Below, in pieces: positions 45,590 to 57,990 of a stretch of DNA of 64,000 nucleotides; position 1 is the first letter of the stretch; each line of letters starts with the position of its first letter. Source of the stretch: Homalodisca vitripennis. Taxonomy: Eukaryota > Arthropoda > Insecta > Hemiptera > Cicadellidae. Where the stretch lies: contig NC_060215.1 in NCBI RefSeq assembly GCF_021130785.1, positions 115,282,501 to 115,346,500 on the forward strand, written 5' to 3'. The translations under genes and the position numbers were made by a program. The notes under the pieces are model-generated. The model searched no databases and was not told the DNA's origin. It saw only the letters and a list, made by a program, of their open reading frames with translations.

Positions 45590-45960
45590 TATCAAGTTGG
45601 TCTGGGTTTGGTGGACGATCACCGAGTGTCCGCGGTTCGAGCTGGTCAAGGTTGTCACGGGAAGAACCTGTCACCAGGATCGTCTTAGACCGTCGCCATT
45701 TTACCGGTAATTAAAGTAATTAAGTGTCCGCGGTGTTGATCAGTGTCGGCCGATGCTTTGAGTCTTGGAAAATCCCGCTAATTATCGATTGACAATCGAT
45801 CGGACAATCGATCTTCCTTGAGAGACGACCTCCTCCGCACATAAAACTATCGGTCAACTCATCGACACGTTGGAATCCGACCAGTCAAGGCTGAATCACC
45901 GACGTCAGTGTTTGGTGGAGTAGCGTTTGCCGTATCACTCACGGAGCTCAAACAACATAT
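45590..45960. promoter_or_regulatory. CpG-rich island with ATCGAT array and PHO/YY1-like site
   Basis: CGCCATTTT lies at 45694-45702. At 45784-45813, ATCGATT-GAC-AATCGAT is a 7-bp inverted repeat and GACAATCGATC occurs twice 12 bases apart, giving three ATCGAT cores in 30 bases. TGTCAC occurs twice near 45653 and 45669. No frame exceeds 60 codons, which argues for non-coding function. Confidence 0.45.
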
Positions 45961-46889
45961 CTGTTTAACCTTATTTACGAAAAATACCAATAACATACAA
46001 AATTAAATATCCATTTTATATCGAAACAATTACTCGTTGTGTACAAGGAATTCAATTCTAATTCAATGTTCAAACCATCTTGTTTTGAGTAATTTATGAT
46101 CTGGAAAACAGTGATTATTTAAATACTAACTTAGCCTGTAAATCATCTTCGTAAAGTATGGTATCAACTATGTAAGATTCATTTTCAAGCTTTATTAGTT
46201 TAGGAGTGTTTTATTTTAGACGAAAGCCTTTAAGATGTTATAAAGAAATAACGTGTGTTAGGCTTTCTGAAGTATGTACACTAAGAATAAGAGGAAAGAT
46301 AATAAAAAATATATAATAAAGATAAAGATAAATATAAAGAAATGATTTAATTTTCACTTATGACTTTTAATTTACATTTTGGAAATCCTGTCTTTAAATT
46401 AAAGGCCGTCGGACTGAACTTTGCATTGGTAATAACGTACATAAGCACCCTTGGTCAGCAGTACCGTTGGTCCACCTTTAGATCCTCACTCAGACCTGTA
46501 ACACACGAAGCGTATAGAATAAAGATAAGATATATACTGGTCTATTATTGATACAAATATTTTGAAAATAAGATATATTAAATATATAAGATTAATCGCC
46601 TTAGCACTCAAACAAGATATTTATTTCAGTAAATTTTTCACTTATCCTTGAAGTTTATACTTAACTCTTCACTTATTTAACCCACCTTAACGTGGTGCAA
46701 TCGATTTTGAGTTTAGTACATATTTTTATACACATTTGACATAACACCCCTGAGTACAGAAAAAACCATGAGAACATGATTTGTAACACTCGACAAGAAC
46801 TTTAAAAGAAGGAAATTTAAGCTATTTTGTAATAACGCAGAAATAAGAGCTTATAAATTATTGTAGTTTCATGTCGAGCGGTAAAAGAA
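45961..46889. other. AT-rich non-coding DNA
   Basis: Nothing recognised; no clear boundary of the retrotransposon fragment that follows. Confidence 0.65.
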
Positions 46890-47339
46890 ATTCTGCTTTT
46901 TTATATTCAAGTTAGGTACTTTACTTTTTTAGATCCGTTAATGACTGTTCCAAATTTAGTTATTAAGGCTGCGTTCAAAAAACACAACAGATACCCGACT
47001 ATCTTACTCTATACGGAGACGCAATTGTTACCAATTCGGCATCTCTATATTAAAAGCTTACTGGTTTTCGCAAGGAGCCACAGGCAGGAGATCGTCACCC
47101 CTGTCACACACAGATATTTTACAAGGAATGCTGTTAGCGTGGGCCTGCAGGCTCCCCGAGTTGTAAAATCGTATAATTACACCAATCCTTATTACATTGC
47201 AAATTACCTACTCAGAAATATTCCGCAACACATAAGGGACCTGCAGGTTCCGCTGTCCGCATACAAAAATCTCGTCTCTGTCTGGCTGTTGGAGGTCGGC
47301 GCTGAACACGCTGAGTCGCTGCTCTCATCTATATACTAG
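46890..47339 (+). mobile_element. Non-LTR retrotransposon fragment, reverse-transcriptase C-terminus
   Basis: The frame is open from about 46890, with the first ATG at 46941, and ends with TAG at 47337-47339. It contains VIKAAFKKHNRYPTILLYTE, then LLPIRHLYIKSLLVFARSHR, then a YYIANYLLRNIPQHIRDL block. This is the order found C-terminal to the polymerase in jockey/I-type elements (the IK-x-PT-LY, L-LYIK, and P-LYN-LP-IR motifs). Catalytic residues are absent, so it is a 5'-truncated copy. It is a different subfamily from the 14.7-kb fragment. No clear tail or target duplication is visible after the stop, although AATAAAAT follows at once. Confidence 0.8.
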
Positions 47340-47879
47340 AATAAAATATATGATCACGTTTATTTACAAGACTAACTTACTTTATTACACGCAACAAACT
47401 GTTTTCCACTATTGTTGCGATGGCCGTCTTGCGCCGTTTCGCCTCTCCGATGGATTTGAACACCTCTAATAACCCAAATTTAACCTTAGTATCTCAGTAA
47501 TTAATTATGTTCAATTTAATTATTTACACTATAGCAAATAACATACCTTATTTTTATATGATCTTTTATATCAAATAATTATACTATTGGGTATTGTGGC
47601 ATAATTAATGTTGTCTGTGGCCTAATTACACAGATTATTTCAGATTTCATACTTAATAATTGTTTTAAAAATAGATATAAAATAGTTTATTGTTATTAAT
47701 GATAACTATTATGATACCGCTGTGCACAGCAACTAGAAACTGACTCGTCACCACGCACAAGCCTCTATGGCCCATGTGGGACTAATTTCATTCATATTAT
47801 GTGTACTATGCTTGTTTGCAAATTTTGAAATAAATTTGATTTTTATTTGACTTTACAAGGCTGTGAATTTGTACATTTG
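47340..47879. other. AT-rich non-coding DNA
   Basis: May contain the untranslated tail of the retrotransposon fragment; no other feature seen. Confidence 0.55.
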
Positions 47880-48300
47880 TACAGAAATATTTTCTAAATC
47901 GAAAATCGCTTGCACCTCTTGCAATCTGCAAGCGCCGGTGTCTAATGAGTGCTCCAGGCTCCGGTGGGGACAAGATGGAGGTCGCGCAGGCATGTGCGAT
48001 TAATTAGGGAGGGGCCACTAACGAATATGGCTTCGCCGAGCTTGATTTATTCGAAAAAGACGAAGACCAGTAGCACGAAGACGCGTCTAGCGAGGAGAGA
48101 TGGCGAGGTGCAGGCTCGGGCCCGGCCAGCACTGCGGCTGCTGGAATGGCGTTAACAAAACCGACATCAGGGCAGTTAATGGCCTTTTGAGTGCGGCTTG
48201 TTCACACGTGGGAGGCGTCGAACAACTGTCAAGGCAGTAACTTTCAGTGCCCCTGCCGGCCTCATAACATCTTAAACGATGCAGTGATAGCACAATCTTT
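47880..48300. promoter_or_regulatory. CpG-rich island with 8-bp hairpin
   Basis: CGCTTGCA (47907-47914) and TGCAAGCG (47927-47934) form a perfect inverted repeat with a 12-base loop that itself contains TTGCAA. GATTAATTAG lies at about 47998. Overlapping 68-codon frames on opposite strands have no domain. Confidence 0.35.
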
Positions 48301-49159
48301 CTTCCGATCCTTTACTTACCAGAGTGCATACGTTAAAATTATGTTTATATTATTCCGAAGATTACTCTTGTATCACGTTATTCTTTAAGTTTACCCAAGT
48401 ACTAGGTTAGCTCCATGTAATTTTAACCATTTTTAGAACTCGAAATTTCAATGCAGTCATTAAACGAGAACACTCCAAGTTATGAAGCTGCTTTCATTTC
48501 ATGGGCTACCCTAAACAATCATAGACGAACAGTAGCTATGCAATAAGTAGCAACAAAATTTATAAATAGAACGACACTTTGAAAAAGCGTGCAAAATATT
48601 TAAAGCAGGTAAAACTAAAGAGAGGGTTACCTGTTATAACGTAACAGTAGTTTTGTTTGTAGACGTGATTATAAAATCAGTAATGCCCGTAACATTAACA
48701 CTTTTGGTATAAAGGGACAGTTATTTCAGTGTTTTATGTAAAAATAAAAATAACCTTGCAAATCAGTTTTTAAATTACAATCATACTAAACGAAATTAAT
48801 TTTAAAAGATTGATGTAATCTTACCATAGGGAATGACTAGTTTTATCGAGTTGTACAGATACACGATATTGTGAAATATTTACGGTTATGGTATTGTCAT
48901 ATACTACATCAGAACACTACGTTGAGTATATGAATGAAACACTTGTAGATTGCACTGAAGGATTTAAAAATATAATCTATGGATAGAATTTTAAAGTTTC
49001 ATGCAACCGTGTTACCCATCCACCAGATTTTTTATCTCTATCGTACTCGCTGGGTATAATTTTGGTCTCTGAAAGCGGAAAAGCTAAAACATTTATTCTC
49101 TTATGGACCAAGAAAGTTTCGAGTTGATATTCCTTTAATAGTGTTTTTGTAACTAAAAT
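48301..49159. other. AT-rich non-coding DNA
   Basis: Nothing recognised apart from the C-terminal half of an unassigned 146-codon minus frame (48977-49417). Confidence 0.6.
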
Positions 49160-49700
49160 AACTCCTTTTCCTGTTTTCATTTCTATGTTAGAAAGTCGTG
49201 CTTGCTTTTTTCGTGCAATAAAAACAGCTGTGACTAAAGGCTCCACAAAAACCATACTGGCTAAAGAAAAAACAGCGTCAACCCCGTGGAGAACAAAAGG
49301 TAATAAAGACGGTGCAGGCAGAAAAGCACAAAAACCGAGGTTGTATTGTGGAGAAGCTCTCTTACCCCTGCATTGTGTGTGTTTCACCCTTGCCAGCCGA
49401 ATGGTCGACTCCCACATTGGTCTTGATTAAGCCGGACACTTGGCCTGCCTGGTTAATTACCCCTACATAAATCTCTACCCCCCTCCACCCACCCCTAGAA
49501 TGTCTTACAAGTTGCCGAGCCACTGGCACGGATTGTTCAACTTATAGCGGTCTATCATGCGGGAAGCGGGCTTGTTTTGTGCGGTGGATTACTCCATGAT
49601 TTAGTACTCTGTGCTGTGTGTCTTGTGCCAATGTATTCTGGCCGAGAACTTTATTTATGTTTCAAGACCCATTTCCAAGACCCTTCCAGAAGATGGAACT
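49160..49700. promoter_or_regulatory. GC-richer island with pyrimidine tract
   Basis: A homeodomain-type stretch (TTGATTAAGC, GTTAATTACC) at 49422-49460 is followed by a C-rich tract ending in CTAG at 49470-49497. The minus-strand frame 48977-49417 begins here and is opposed by an 81-codon plus frame. I cannot identify either. Confidence 0.3.
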
Positions 49701-50639
49701 ATACAATTATCTGTATCTGTTTCTTAGCTGTCTACGGTCTATTGATTGAGTTATCACATAAAAAACTCAAAGTATACAGGATCTTAAATAGGAGGTAGTT
49801 TAAGCTGAGTTTCAAATGTAAAATATTAAATTGCCTACTTAATTATTGTTTATATGCGTAGTTTATTATATATCTTAGCGTTTAGTGCTTAAACGTTCTT
49901 TAGTTAATCATTGAGTAGGAAAGAATGCTTGAATTTAAATATGTAGCATTTGTAAGTATATGGGCAGTTTTGAAATTAGAAGCACACGCTAAAACATATT
50001 TTTCCAAATCAAACTTGTTATTTTTGTAATTAAGTTTATTACTTTTTGGGATACATATTTTCAAGCACTAAACCCCCTGTATACAATTAACTAGATTTGT
50101 CTTTTTTCTTATCAGTGAAGAAACATAGATTAAATTTTAGTATTAAATTAATAAAAGAATAATTAGTTACAGAAAAGTAATAGACATAAATATGGAAAAT
50201 GCAGAACAAGTGCTCCATTTAGGCTTAATAAAAAGGATAAGAAGTTTACAATAACAATAATATGATTATAATGTAAAAGAATTTGACCCAGTCAACAACA
50301 GAACCTTATGGGCCAATTTAATGAGTAATATATGCGACCAATTTCAAATACAAGGATTAAGAGATTTAACAGTTAAACATGTCACAAAGTACAATCTATG
50401 AAACGTGAAAAATGTATACCTTCAACAAAAACAAACAAAAAATACCTTCACCACTACCACGGGAGAGTTTTTTTTTTGTTTGTAAATGAGAATAAATATA
50501 TTATTTTGTAAAATCCGATACAAGTGTTGCACTCACAGCTCGGTGATATCGATTGTACGAATGCTTTAGGAACCAATTAAACTTCGTAACACATCAAGAT
50601 AAAATAACAAGGATCTACTAAACATATTAAACATTAAGG
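49701..50639. other. AT-rich non-coding DNA
   Basis: Nothing recognised. Confidence 0.7.
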
Positions 50640-51010
50640 GCCACCTGAACGAAAACACAAATCTTCGTGGGGTACAGAATTTATCTGGAATTAATGAAGT
50701 GGAGATGTCTTAATTATACCGAGGAATGGGTAGCAGCCTCCCGGCTTCCAGCAGAGAGAGCATCGAACATCCCTCTGAAACTGGCTCATAAACATGATAA
50801 TTGAGACATGAACGACCATAACCGATCGGTTCGGCTTTACTAAAAAAATGGAGCAGGAGTTCTGAGGTTCGGGTGGGAGGGAGGTATAAACTACATTAGG
50901 CTTAGGATGGTGGCCTCGGAGGGTGGCTCTCACCACAAGCTCCTGACTCATGGGTAGCGGCCGCCGCGCCCCGCCAATAGATATACGAGCCTCTTTAACT
51001 AGATTAACCT
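50640..51010. promoter_or_regulatory. GC-richer island
   Basis: An 86-codon minus frame at 50691-50951 has no known domain. A GCGGCCGCCGCG segment at about 50957 marks the GC peak. Classified by composition. Confidence 0.3.
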
Positions 51011-53009
51011 AAAGCTCGGGATTGGATTGAACTATTATTGGTTTACGTCTAAGTGGTTGAACGCACTAAAGCTACTTTTCCGTTGTTCACAGGGAAAGAT
51101 CTGATTAATGAATTTCGTGTATTTCCTGCAACATCGACTGATATACTATTCAAACACTGTCATTTATTGATTCTTACAGATTTATCACAGCAATTGACAT
51201 AAATTGTAGTAAAATTTTTATTTATAAATACAACTATTATAAAAAACATGTTAGCTGCCTAACACTCTCACTTTGATACTATTTTTCTTGAATTCTCGTC
51301 AATGCTCTGTCAAGTTTATTTTTATAAACAACTAGCATATTTGTTATCTGTAATTGGGTAAAGGCCATTACTATTTTTCTTTTCAAGCGTGTTTTAGTTT
51401 ATTTATAGTTTTAATTTTAGTATTTTTAATTTTAATATTAGTTTAATTTAAAAGCCAGTTTTCCTCAACATACACAATACAGGTATGCTAGTCCTGGTAA
51501 AATGAAAAGTGTGTTATGGTATTTCAGGGATTGTTGACCGCAAACGTTTCTTAGGAAAAACAATCAGTTACATATAATTCAAATTTATGAAATTAGGAAT
51601 AAATCAGAGCACATATAGAGTAGATGTATACGTATGTTATAAAACGTAATCTTAGGTATTTAACTTATACTGCAGACGTTTTTATTACCCCTGGATATAT
51701 TCTTTAAATCTTTTTATAACAATTTATATTTTATAATTATATACAATGTAAATACTACACAAATTTGTAACTAGACCTGACTAAGTCTGACGATGCATTA
51801 ACTGAAACATTGTTCTAATTTAAAGAATTATATTATATTCATTGATCTATTATATTTTAAAACTTACTACTAGAATTATCTATTCTGGATTATTAATTCT
51901 GCCATTTTTTACTTGTACGAGAATTTGCAAGTCCTTTCCCTTATATACATACCAGTTTTCAGTAGAGTTTTATCTACACGAATTCAACACATTTAGAATA
52001 ACGTATTACTTTTAAAGTATAGTTTTATTAGGACCTATAAGCATAATTTGTGATAAGTATTCTAGCTACATTTTATAAACTCTAAGTTAATTTCCCAAAG
52101 GGACAAATGCGCTTACCCAAATTGGAATGGGGTATGGAGCTGGATTTAGGAATCAAACATTAATTGAAAAAAAAACTACTTCAGGGCTTAATTACGGTAA
52201 AACCCTCAAAGGTACAATAAAAGTCAGCGGAGAAGAATTTATTGTAGATGTAGACTGGAGGAGGGGAGGCGGGCTGATGTGGGATCGCTGCAAGAAGACC
52301 TAAGTAAGGAAAACTGGAAGGGAGAAATCATAAATACTCGGATGACTTAAGGAAGACAGTTTTTTACGCGAGTTTAATTTAGTAGATGGAATCTACGACC
52401 AAATGGCTTAGGTCTGCTATTGATTCCGTTAGCTGCACTTTCTTCGACCCACGTTGCTGTCAACGCTGATTACTTCATTGTATCGGCCGTGGTGGGCAGA
52501 ACAGCTCGTACTGGTGTTATTACTTATGATTGAAATACAGCAATATTAGCAATTGTAAAATAGATGCAGTAACAATCGTGTACGGTACCTTGTACGGCTA
52601 TGGGGATTGTAGTAGTTAGCCTGATTGTCTTTCAACGTCAGCTTCATTGTACTTTTCCATGTATTAAAAACAGCTCGTCATTATTCCGTGAAGATGAATA
52701 TATTTGCTTGAATTTTTTTCACACAAACCATCTGGGATCGCATAAAATACAAATTGCACGAAGTACACATTTTTGTTTATTGACAAAATGTGAATAAATA
52801 TTTCGTTAATGGTCATGATTTTGATTGCCAAATACAACAGATTACTTGATTAAATTAAGAAATGAACTTTGACGAAGATCAAATACAACGTTATAGAGTT
52901 CTGGATTACATTCCTTCCGATTGCATTAGTAACTTCCTTGTAAATACACGGATATTTGTGATAGTCACTACATTTTTTTAACCAATTTAAAACATTTGTT
53001 ATACTCTAC
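51011..53009. other. AT-rich non-coding DNA
   Basis: A moderate GC-richer patch at 52090-52520 contains a GGAGGAGGGGAGGCGGG run (52257-52273) but no gene. The remainder is featureless. Confidence 0.6.
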
Positions 53010-53580
53010 TACTGTAGACTATACTAAGTGATGACCTCCATCGCGAATTCCACCGATAGGATATCCGAGTCTTTCACCGATGGCGTGGCGGAGGAAGCGA
53101 CCGACGGCCATATTGAATGGCCACGGCCTGAGGCCACTGGCCTATCTATAAAGTGGCACCCTCTTCACGGGCCTTGTAATTTGACGGGAGCTAGGAGCTC
53201 TATCTGCAGATAGCGAGGTGCTACCGAGACACTATCTGGACTGTGTAATTGTACTGTTACCGCAGTTTATGTTCAATCACACGCGCTCGCTCACAGAGCC
53301 GTATAAATACAGCCGAGTCTAAGTACACGCGCGCACCGCCGTATATATACGCTCGCCGCTCTGCTCCGCTCAGTTCCCCGTTATGCGTATTGTGCACTCG
53401 GCCAGATTGTTTACGGCACTATTATATTCTATAACACAATGTACACGGCTACCGACCTATCCGGCCTATAAGGAAGGAACACTTTAATGTCTACTTTCTG
53501 GCGTCTCGATGCGTCGATGGCTTTACTGGAATTTCATTTGTTTCCGATATGTTTGTGAGTAAATATCGTTCCTTGTGCTG
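53010..53580. promoter_or_regulatory. CpG-rich island with candidate core promoter
   Basis: Includes the GGCCAT-ATTGA-ATGGCC hairpin (53106-53122) within a cluster of GGCC tetramers, two TATA-type boxes and an initiator. A 61-codon plus frame (53028-53213) is unrecognised. The overall layout, enhancer-like DNA leading into a TATA/initiator pair and a splice donor, is what a 5' gene end would look like. Confidence 0.45.
53342..53374 (+). promoter_or_regulatory. Candidate core promoter: TATA box plus arthropod initiator
   Basis: TATATATA at 53342-53349 starts exactly 30 bases before the A of TCAGT (53370-53374, A at 53372), the spacing of a classical arthropod core promoter. A second TATA-type box, TATAAATA (53302-53309), lacks an initiator at the right distance. 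About 180 bases downstream TTTGTGAGTAAAT offers a splice donor (GT at 53555-53556), so a first exon of about 183 bases can be imagined. The first ATG (53383) opens only about 34 codons, more like an upstream frame than a gene. Confidence 0.4.
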
Positions 53581-56500
53581 TCTCTTTCTCGCAGTTGTAT
53601 TTACACATAATAACACGTGCTGAATACACGTGTGGAAATCCTAAAACCCTTAATTTGTGTATACGTATTGTAGTTTCAAGGATGAGTGGTGTTTGGAATT
53701 ATTTTTATTTCTAGAATAATAGTGAAACGTAATGTGCTTTACTGTGTAGTGATGCACTGGTTAAAGTACAAATGTCTATGCATGAGTTAGGTATGTTTCT
53801 ATAGCCTCCAAAGGACTGTAAAAGGTTAATATACTTCAATGAATCATTCTTAAATGGCGGACTATAATAACCGGTAATTGCCCAAGGTATACATCAACAT
53901 TCATTTAGAATCACTGTTTTAACTTCACGACTTTAATTATTTTATGGCTAGTATTAGTTACAAATGGATAATAGTTCTTTGATTACATGCCAAGGAACCA
54001 AATTCAGTATTTTAACTTCATATATTTCTTTTGATTTGTTGGTGTACATAATCGCTAAAATCTATAGAGGAGATATCATTTATCGAATGATGTACGCCAT
54101 CCAGTAAACTTTCCACGGAATATTGTTCTTAATTAATTCACTCCAAACCATTCACCATACTTTAAATTACGTTTGTATAACATTAAGCATTAACATATTT
54201 TTTTAGGTTAGCAATCATCAACTTTAATAGTGGAAGATAAAGATTTAAACTTGTGTAGTAAATAACTATATTTACCTATAGTTTACTTTATTTTACTTAC
54301 CTTTAAATTAAGGTAATCAAATTGTAACTTAATTATCAATAAAAATAAAATATAAGTTTTATCCATTACAATAATTCCGGCTAATAAATAAATTTTTGAT
54401 GGATTTCGTTTCTTTATTGTTATAAATCACAATTTAGGAGACATTGTTTGATCATTCTGAGCGTTTCCATACTTCTCCTTTCGGAAAAAAGAGACAACAA
54501 ATATCAAAGAACAAATGGCACAATGTAAGTATAGAGTGATTTATATAATGCCGTACTTTGTGTAATGATTGGTTTAGTAAGTACGTCGACCAATAAATTA
54601 TTTAAGATTTATGATATCTTCTTCTCGCAGTAAATCGTTGCTAGAAATCTATAACTGGTTTTAAGTTAAATACCCCAGAAAGATACAAAACAAATCCAAT
54701 TCCCACACAAAACCGCACGATAACTCAAGTCGGAAAAGAAATTACGTTAATGAACAAAGGTAAGAAAAGAGTCAATAAAATAGAGAGGACTGAGCAAAAT
54801 ACGCTGCCAACAAAAAGCTAAAGTGAAAGATAAAAGGAATTGGAAAAGCGATAACATCGGTTAGTAAGTTCCTGGGTTTCCTCCTCGCTGCACTCATCCT
54901 CCCCCCTTCCTTCTCTATGTCCTGAAGGATAATTGCATCAGATGGTAATATTCTAAATGAAAAATATTTTATACACTAATTAAATTGTCCACTGTAAATG
55001 TGTTTTGTTTTAGTTCCTGTTTGGAATATGAATTTACGATGTTTTCATTTCCTTTATTCGCAGTTTCTGGCGTCTGTTTTTAAATCAAGTTACCCAACTC
55101 TTCCGCTACTTTTTATTCGGATAATTTTGCCTTTTCGGAAAGTTATTTCAAATTTATTTGTGATGTTGTATATGTTTATTTGTACCATGAAAATCTTTCA
55201 CGCTGTCAAATGTATAACATTTTAGATTTCCAAAATAAATATACAAATGCACTGCGATATCTGAGATGTTTGCTTAACTTTTTTATGCTTTAGGATCAGT
55301 TAATGATTAATTATCCTTAGCATTTATTCATTAATAAAGTTCACTACTTTATCAACTTCTGATCAAGTCGTATCGTCTGCAATAAAACAATACAAACTAA
55401 TCAATTCTTTAGTTAAAAATAACGAAATAATCCAATTAAAAATGTATTGCGTTTTTACTGAGTACAGTTTACTTTATAAGTAGTGTAATTAATTTAACAC
55501 TCTTTTTTCAATAACTGAAATAATTAAATTTTAGGGTAGTTATTTTGTTGTAATTTATTTTATGTTTGCAGGAATCAAAACATACTTGCTTATCTGAAAT
55601 ATAGGGTGTTTGAAAAATGTGAACCTACGTGGGTTACATTGGTTTAAACAATAATCAAACAACAAACTTCCTGGTACTGTTTATCATTGAATCATTTGCC
55701 CGTTTTTCCGTTGTGTTTTATTTTCACAATTAATATAAACGGTATATATTACAACGCTATACTCTAAAATACTCGTATATATTTTTATTATAAAATATAC
55801 AAAATGTTTAACACTCTCACCTTAAAATACCTACCGCATACAGTATTTACTGGTATTAAAATAAAGTGATTTTTTTACTTGTGATGACAAATTTCATGAA
55901 AGCTTATGTGAGAACAACTATCTAAATGTAAAAAAGTATTTACTGTTTGGTTTCAGGTAAATAATTAAAATATATTGTATAAAAAGAGATATGGAAAGGA
56001 TAAAAAGATTTCGAAATATTTAAAAATTATTTCATCCAAACATAATATAAATAGGGACCTTAAATATCTAAACTACATTTTTTTCTAAATTTTGGCTACA
56101 CCATTATATTATGATTTTATGATATTTGTGTGCACACCAGTATTCAAATTAATTATACTGATTCTGGCTACGTACATTTAATGTTTCTATAGCGAGAATA
56201 CTGAGAGAATTGGCTGAATTTAAAAGCCAATTTTGGTTTCCCAAGGCTATTCCGCTGGGTCGGGAAGGGAAGACAATCAACTACGTAATTCCCTGAGAAG
56301 TTTTTGTAGGGAGTCAAGAGGAATTGCGAAGAAGCTGTCGAGGGCTATGGTGGGGGGTTTAGGGGGGCAAGGAGGGGTTGTGACTGCAATAACTAAGAGG
56401 GTTGACTTAAGAGTGAGCTTGCTGCGCTCTAAACCAATTAAACTGGCCGAATAAATTGTCAACTGACTTAGTGGGGTGGGTGCCTGAATTATTTAAAGTG

Positions 56501-57589
56501 GTCTTGTAACAGGCAGCGATGCAATTAGATTTTCTTTCGTTTCTTGCTTATCCTTTTATCCCTTCTTGAAAAATTCAAAAGATTGCCCTCCTCGAATCTC
56601 ATCGCAAACCATCTAGCCTAAAATGAAAAAATGGGTTATTGTGGAAATCAACTATTACATTTAAACTAGCCGTTTAGAGATATTAATGTCAAACAGAATT
56701 GGATAAGTCGTATTGGATTAAGTAACGTATTAAGCTTAAAAATAGAAAACTACTTGATGCATGTAAAAAAGCCAGTATTAACATCTTTATTTTTGGAAAG
56801 AATTTTGAAAAGACAACAATTCAAAAATATGTGAGTATTTTCAAATAATAACTTGTTTACAACAAATGTGTGTAGGCTATTTGAATCCTATTTTTCGTTT
56901 TAAAGTATTGGTCCCCAGGTTAAGTGTTAGAGAGGCCTTCTTAGATATAACGTCGCATGATAAAGTAAGAAATCCTGTATTTAAATTGTTACTCTTTAGT
57001 AATAAAGGTCATCAGGCAAAACTACTTCATATAATTGTGAAGAACAACCTATCATAACTTAGCTGTTTTCAACAATTAAGAACTTTTTAAAGAAATCAGT
57101 TAATTAAATAGTCGTGGAATAAAATAATGTTATGATTTTCTTTAGTAAGAAAATAAAGGAGAGAACACATATGTTGTACAAACCAATGTAGTTGTTGTTA
57201 TCATTGTTGTTTATGTTAGATTTGTTTTATATGTATATCAATCTATTATTGTTGCGGTTCTCTTTGTTATCTTGCTTTCGTTATAGTTATATATCTTTGT
57301 TAATTCAAATTGATTTATTAAGTTTATAGGGTCAGCTATTAAAGTCAGCTGTTACATGATTATTGTAATTTCACTCATGTATACTTAATACAACTTGTGT
57401 TGTATTAATAATTATTTGTCACTACCGATTAGCCATCTTAACTTACTGTAAAATTGCAAAATAGTATTACCGTTGGAATTTAAATAAAGAAATAAACTTC
57501 TTGTAGTCCTATTTTCTCACTTGTGACTAATACAATTAAAGTTGCTTCAAAAAAGTCTCGAAATCGTGCCTAAATTGTTACATTAGACA
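53581..57589. other. AT-rich non-coding DNA, with two GC-richer patches
   Basis: If the promoter above is real this would be intron. A pyrimidine-rich patch lies at 54880-54925. A GC-richer patch at 56210-56480 holds G-runs at 56352-56377. A mariner-like AGGGTGTTTGAAAAATGT at about 55602 has no partner terminus. No exon is identifiable. Confidence 0.55.
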
Positions 57590-57990
57590 AAGCAATAAAG
57601 CAATAAAGCGGTGTGCGGTAGCAATACAGTAAAAGTGGCCAGCCCCTATCGGGGAGTCCACCTACTGCGACTGTTACTCATTTCTTTGCTGCCTAAGCGC
57701 TATCGGGCGTACCGTTAATAAAGTAGAACGGGCCTTCCTCCACCCCCTCGCGGCCTGCACACCCTTAAATAACGCAAGACAAATAAATATCACAGGAGCC
57801 TCTGGCAACGCCGCCCGGGGCCATATACAAGTCGCAACGCGGCGCGGCGTGCGGGGCGATCCCATCTATGCAGATGCGGGAAACAATGTAGATGTAGACC
57901 CGACAGTTCGATCTACTTCGGGATGTTTCACTTTGGGGGAACTGAAGTCTGGGGAAGATGGATTGGCATTGCTTAAGGGAGGATACCTCT
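57590..57990. promoter_or_regulatory. CpG-rich island
   Basis: Contains the small hairpin CCCCTATCGGGG (about 57645) and a GC-rich core at 57800-57865. AGCAATAA is repeated just outside it (57592-57605). The 63-codon minus frame is unrecognised. Confidence 0.35.

Noticed and set aside
55602..55620. AGGGTGTTTGAAAAATGT, resembling a mariner/Tc1-type terminus
   Set aside because: No inverted partner, TA duplication or transposase nearby.
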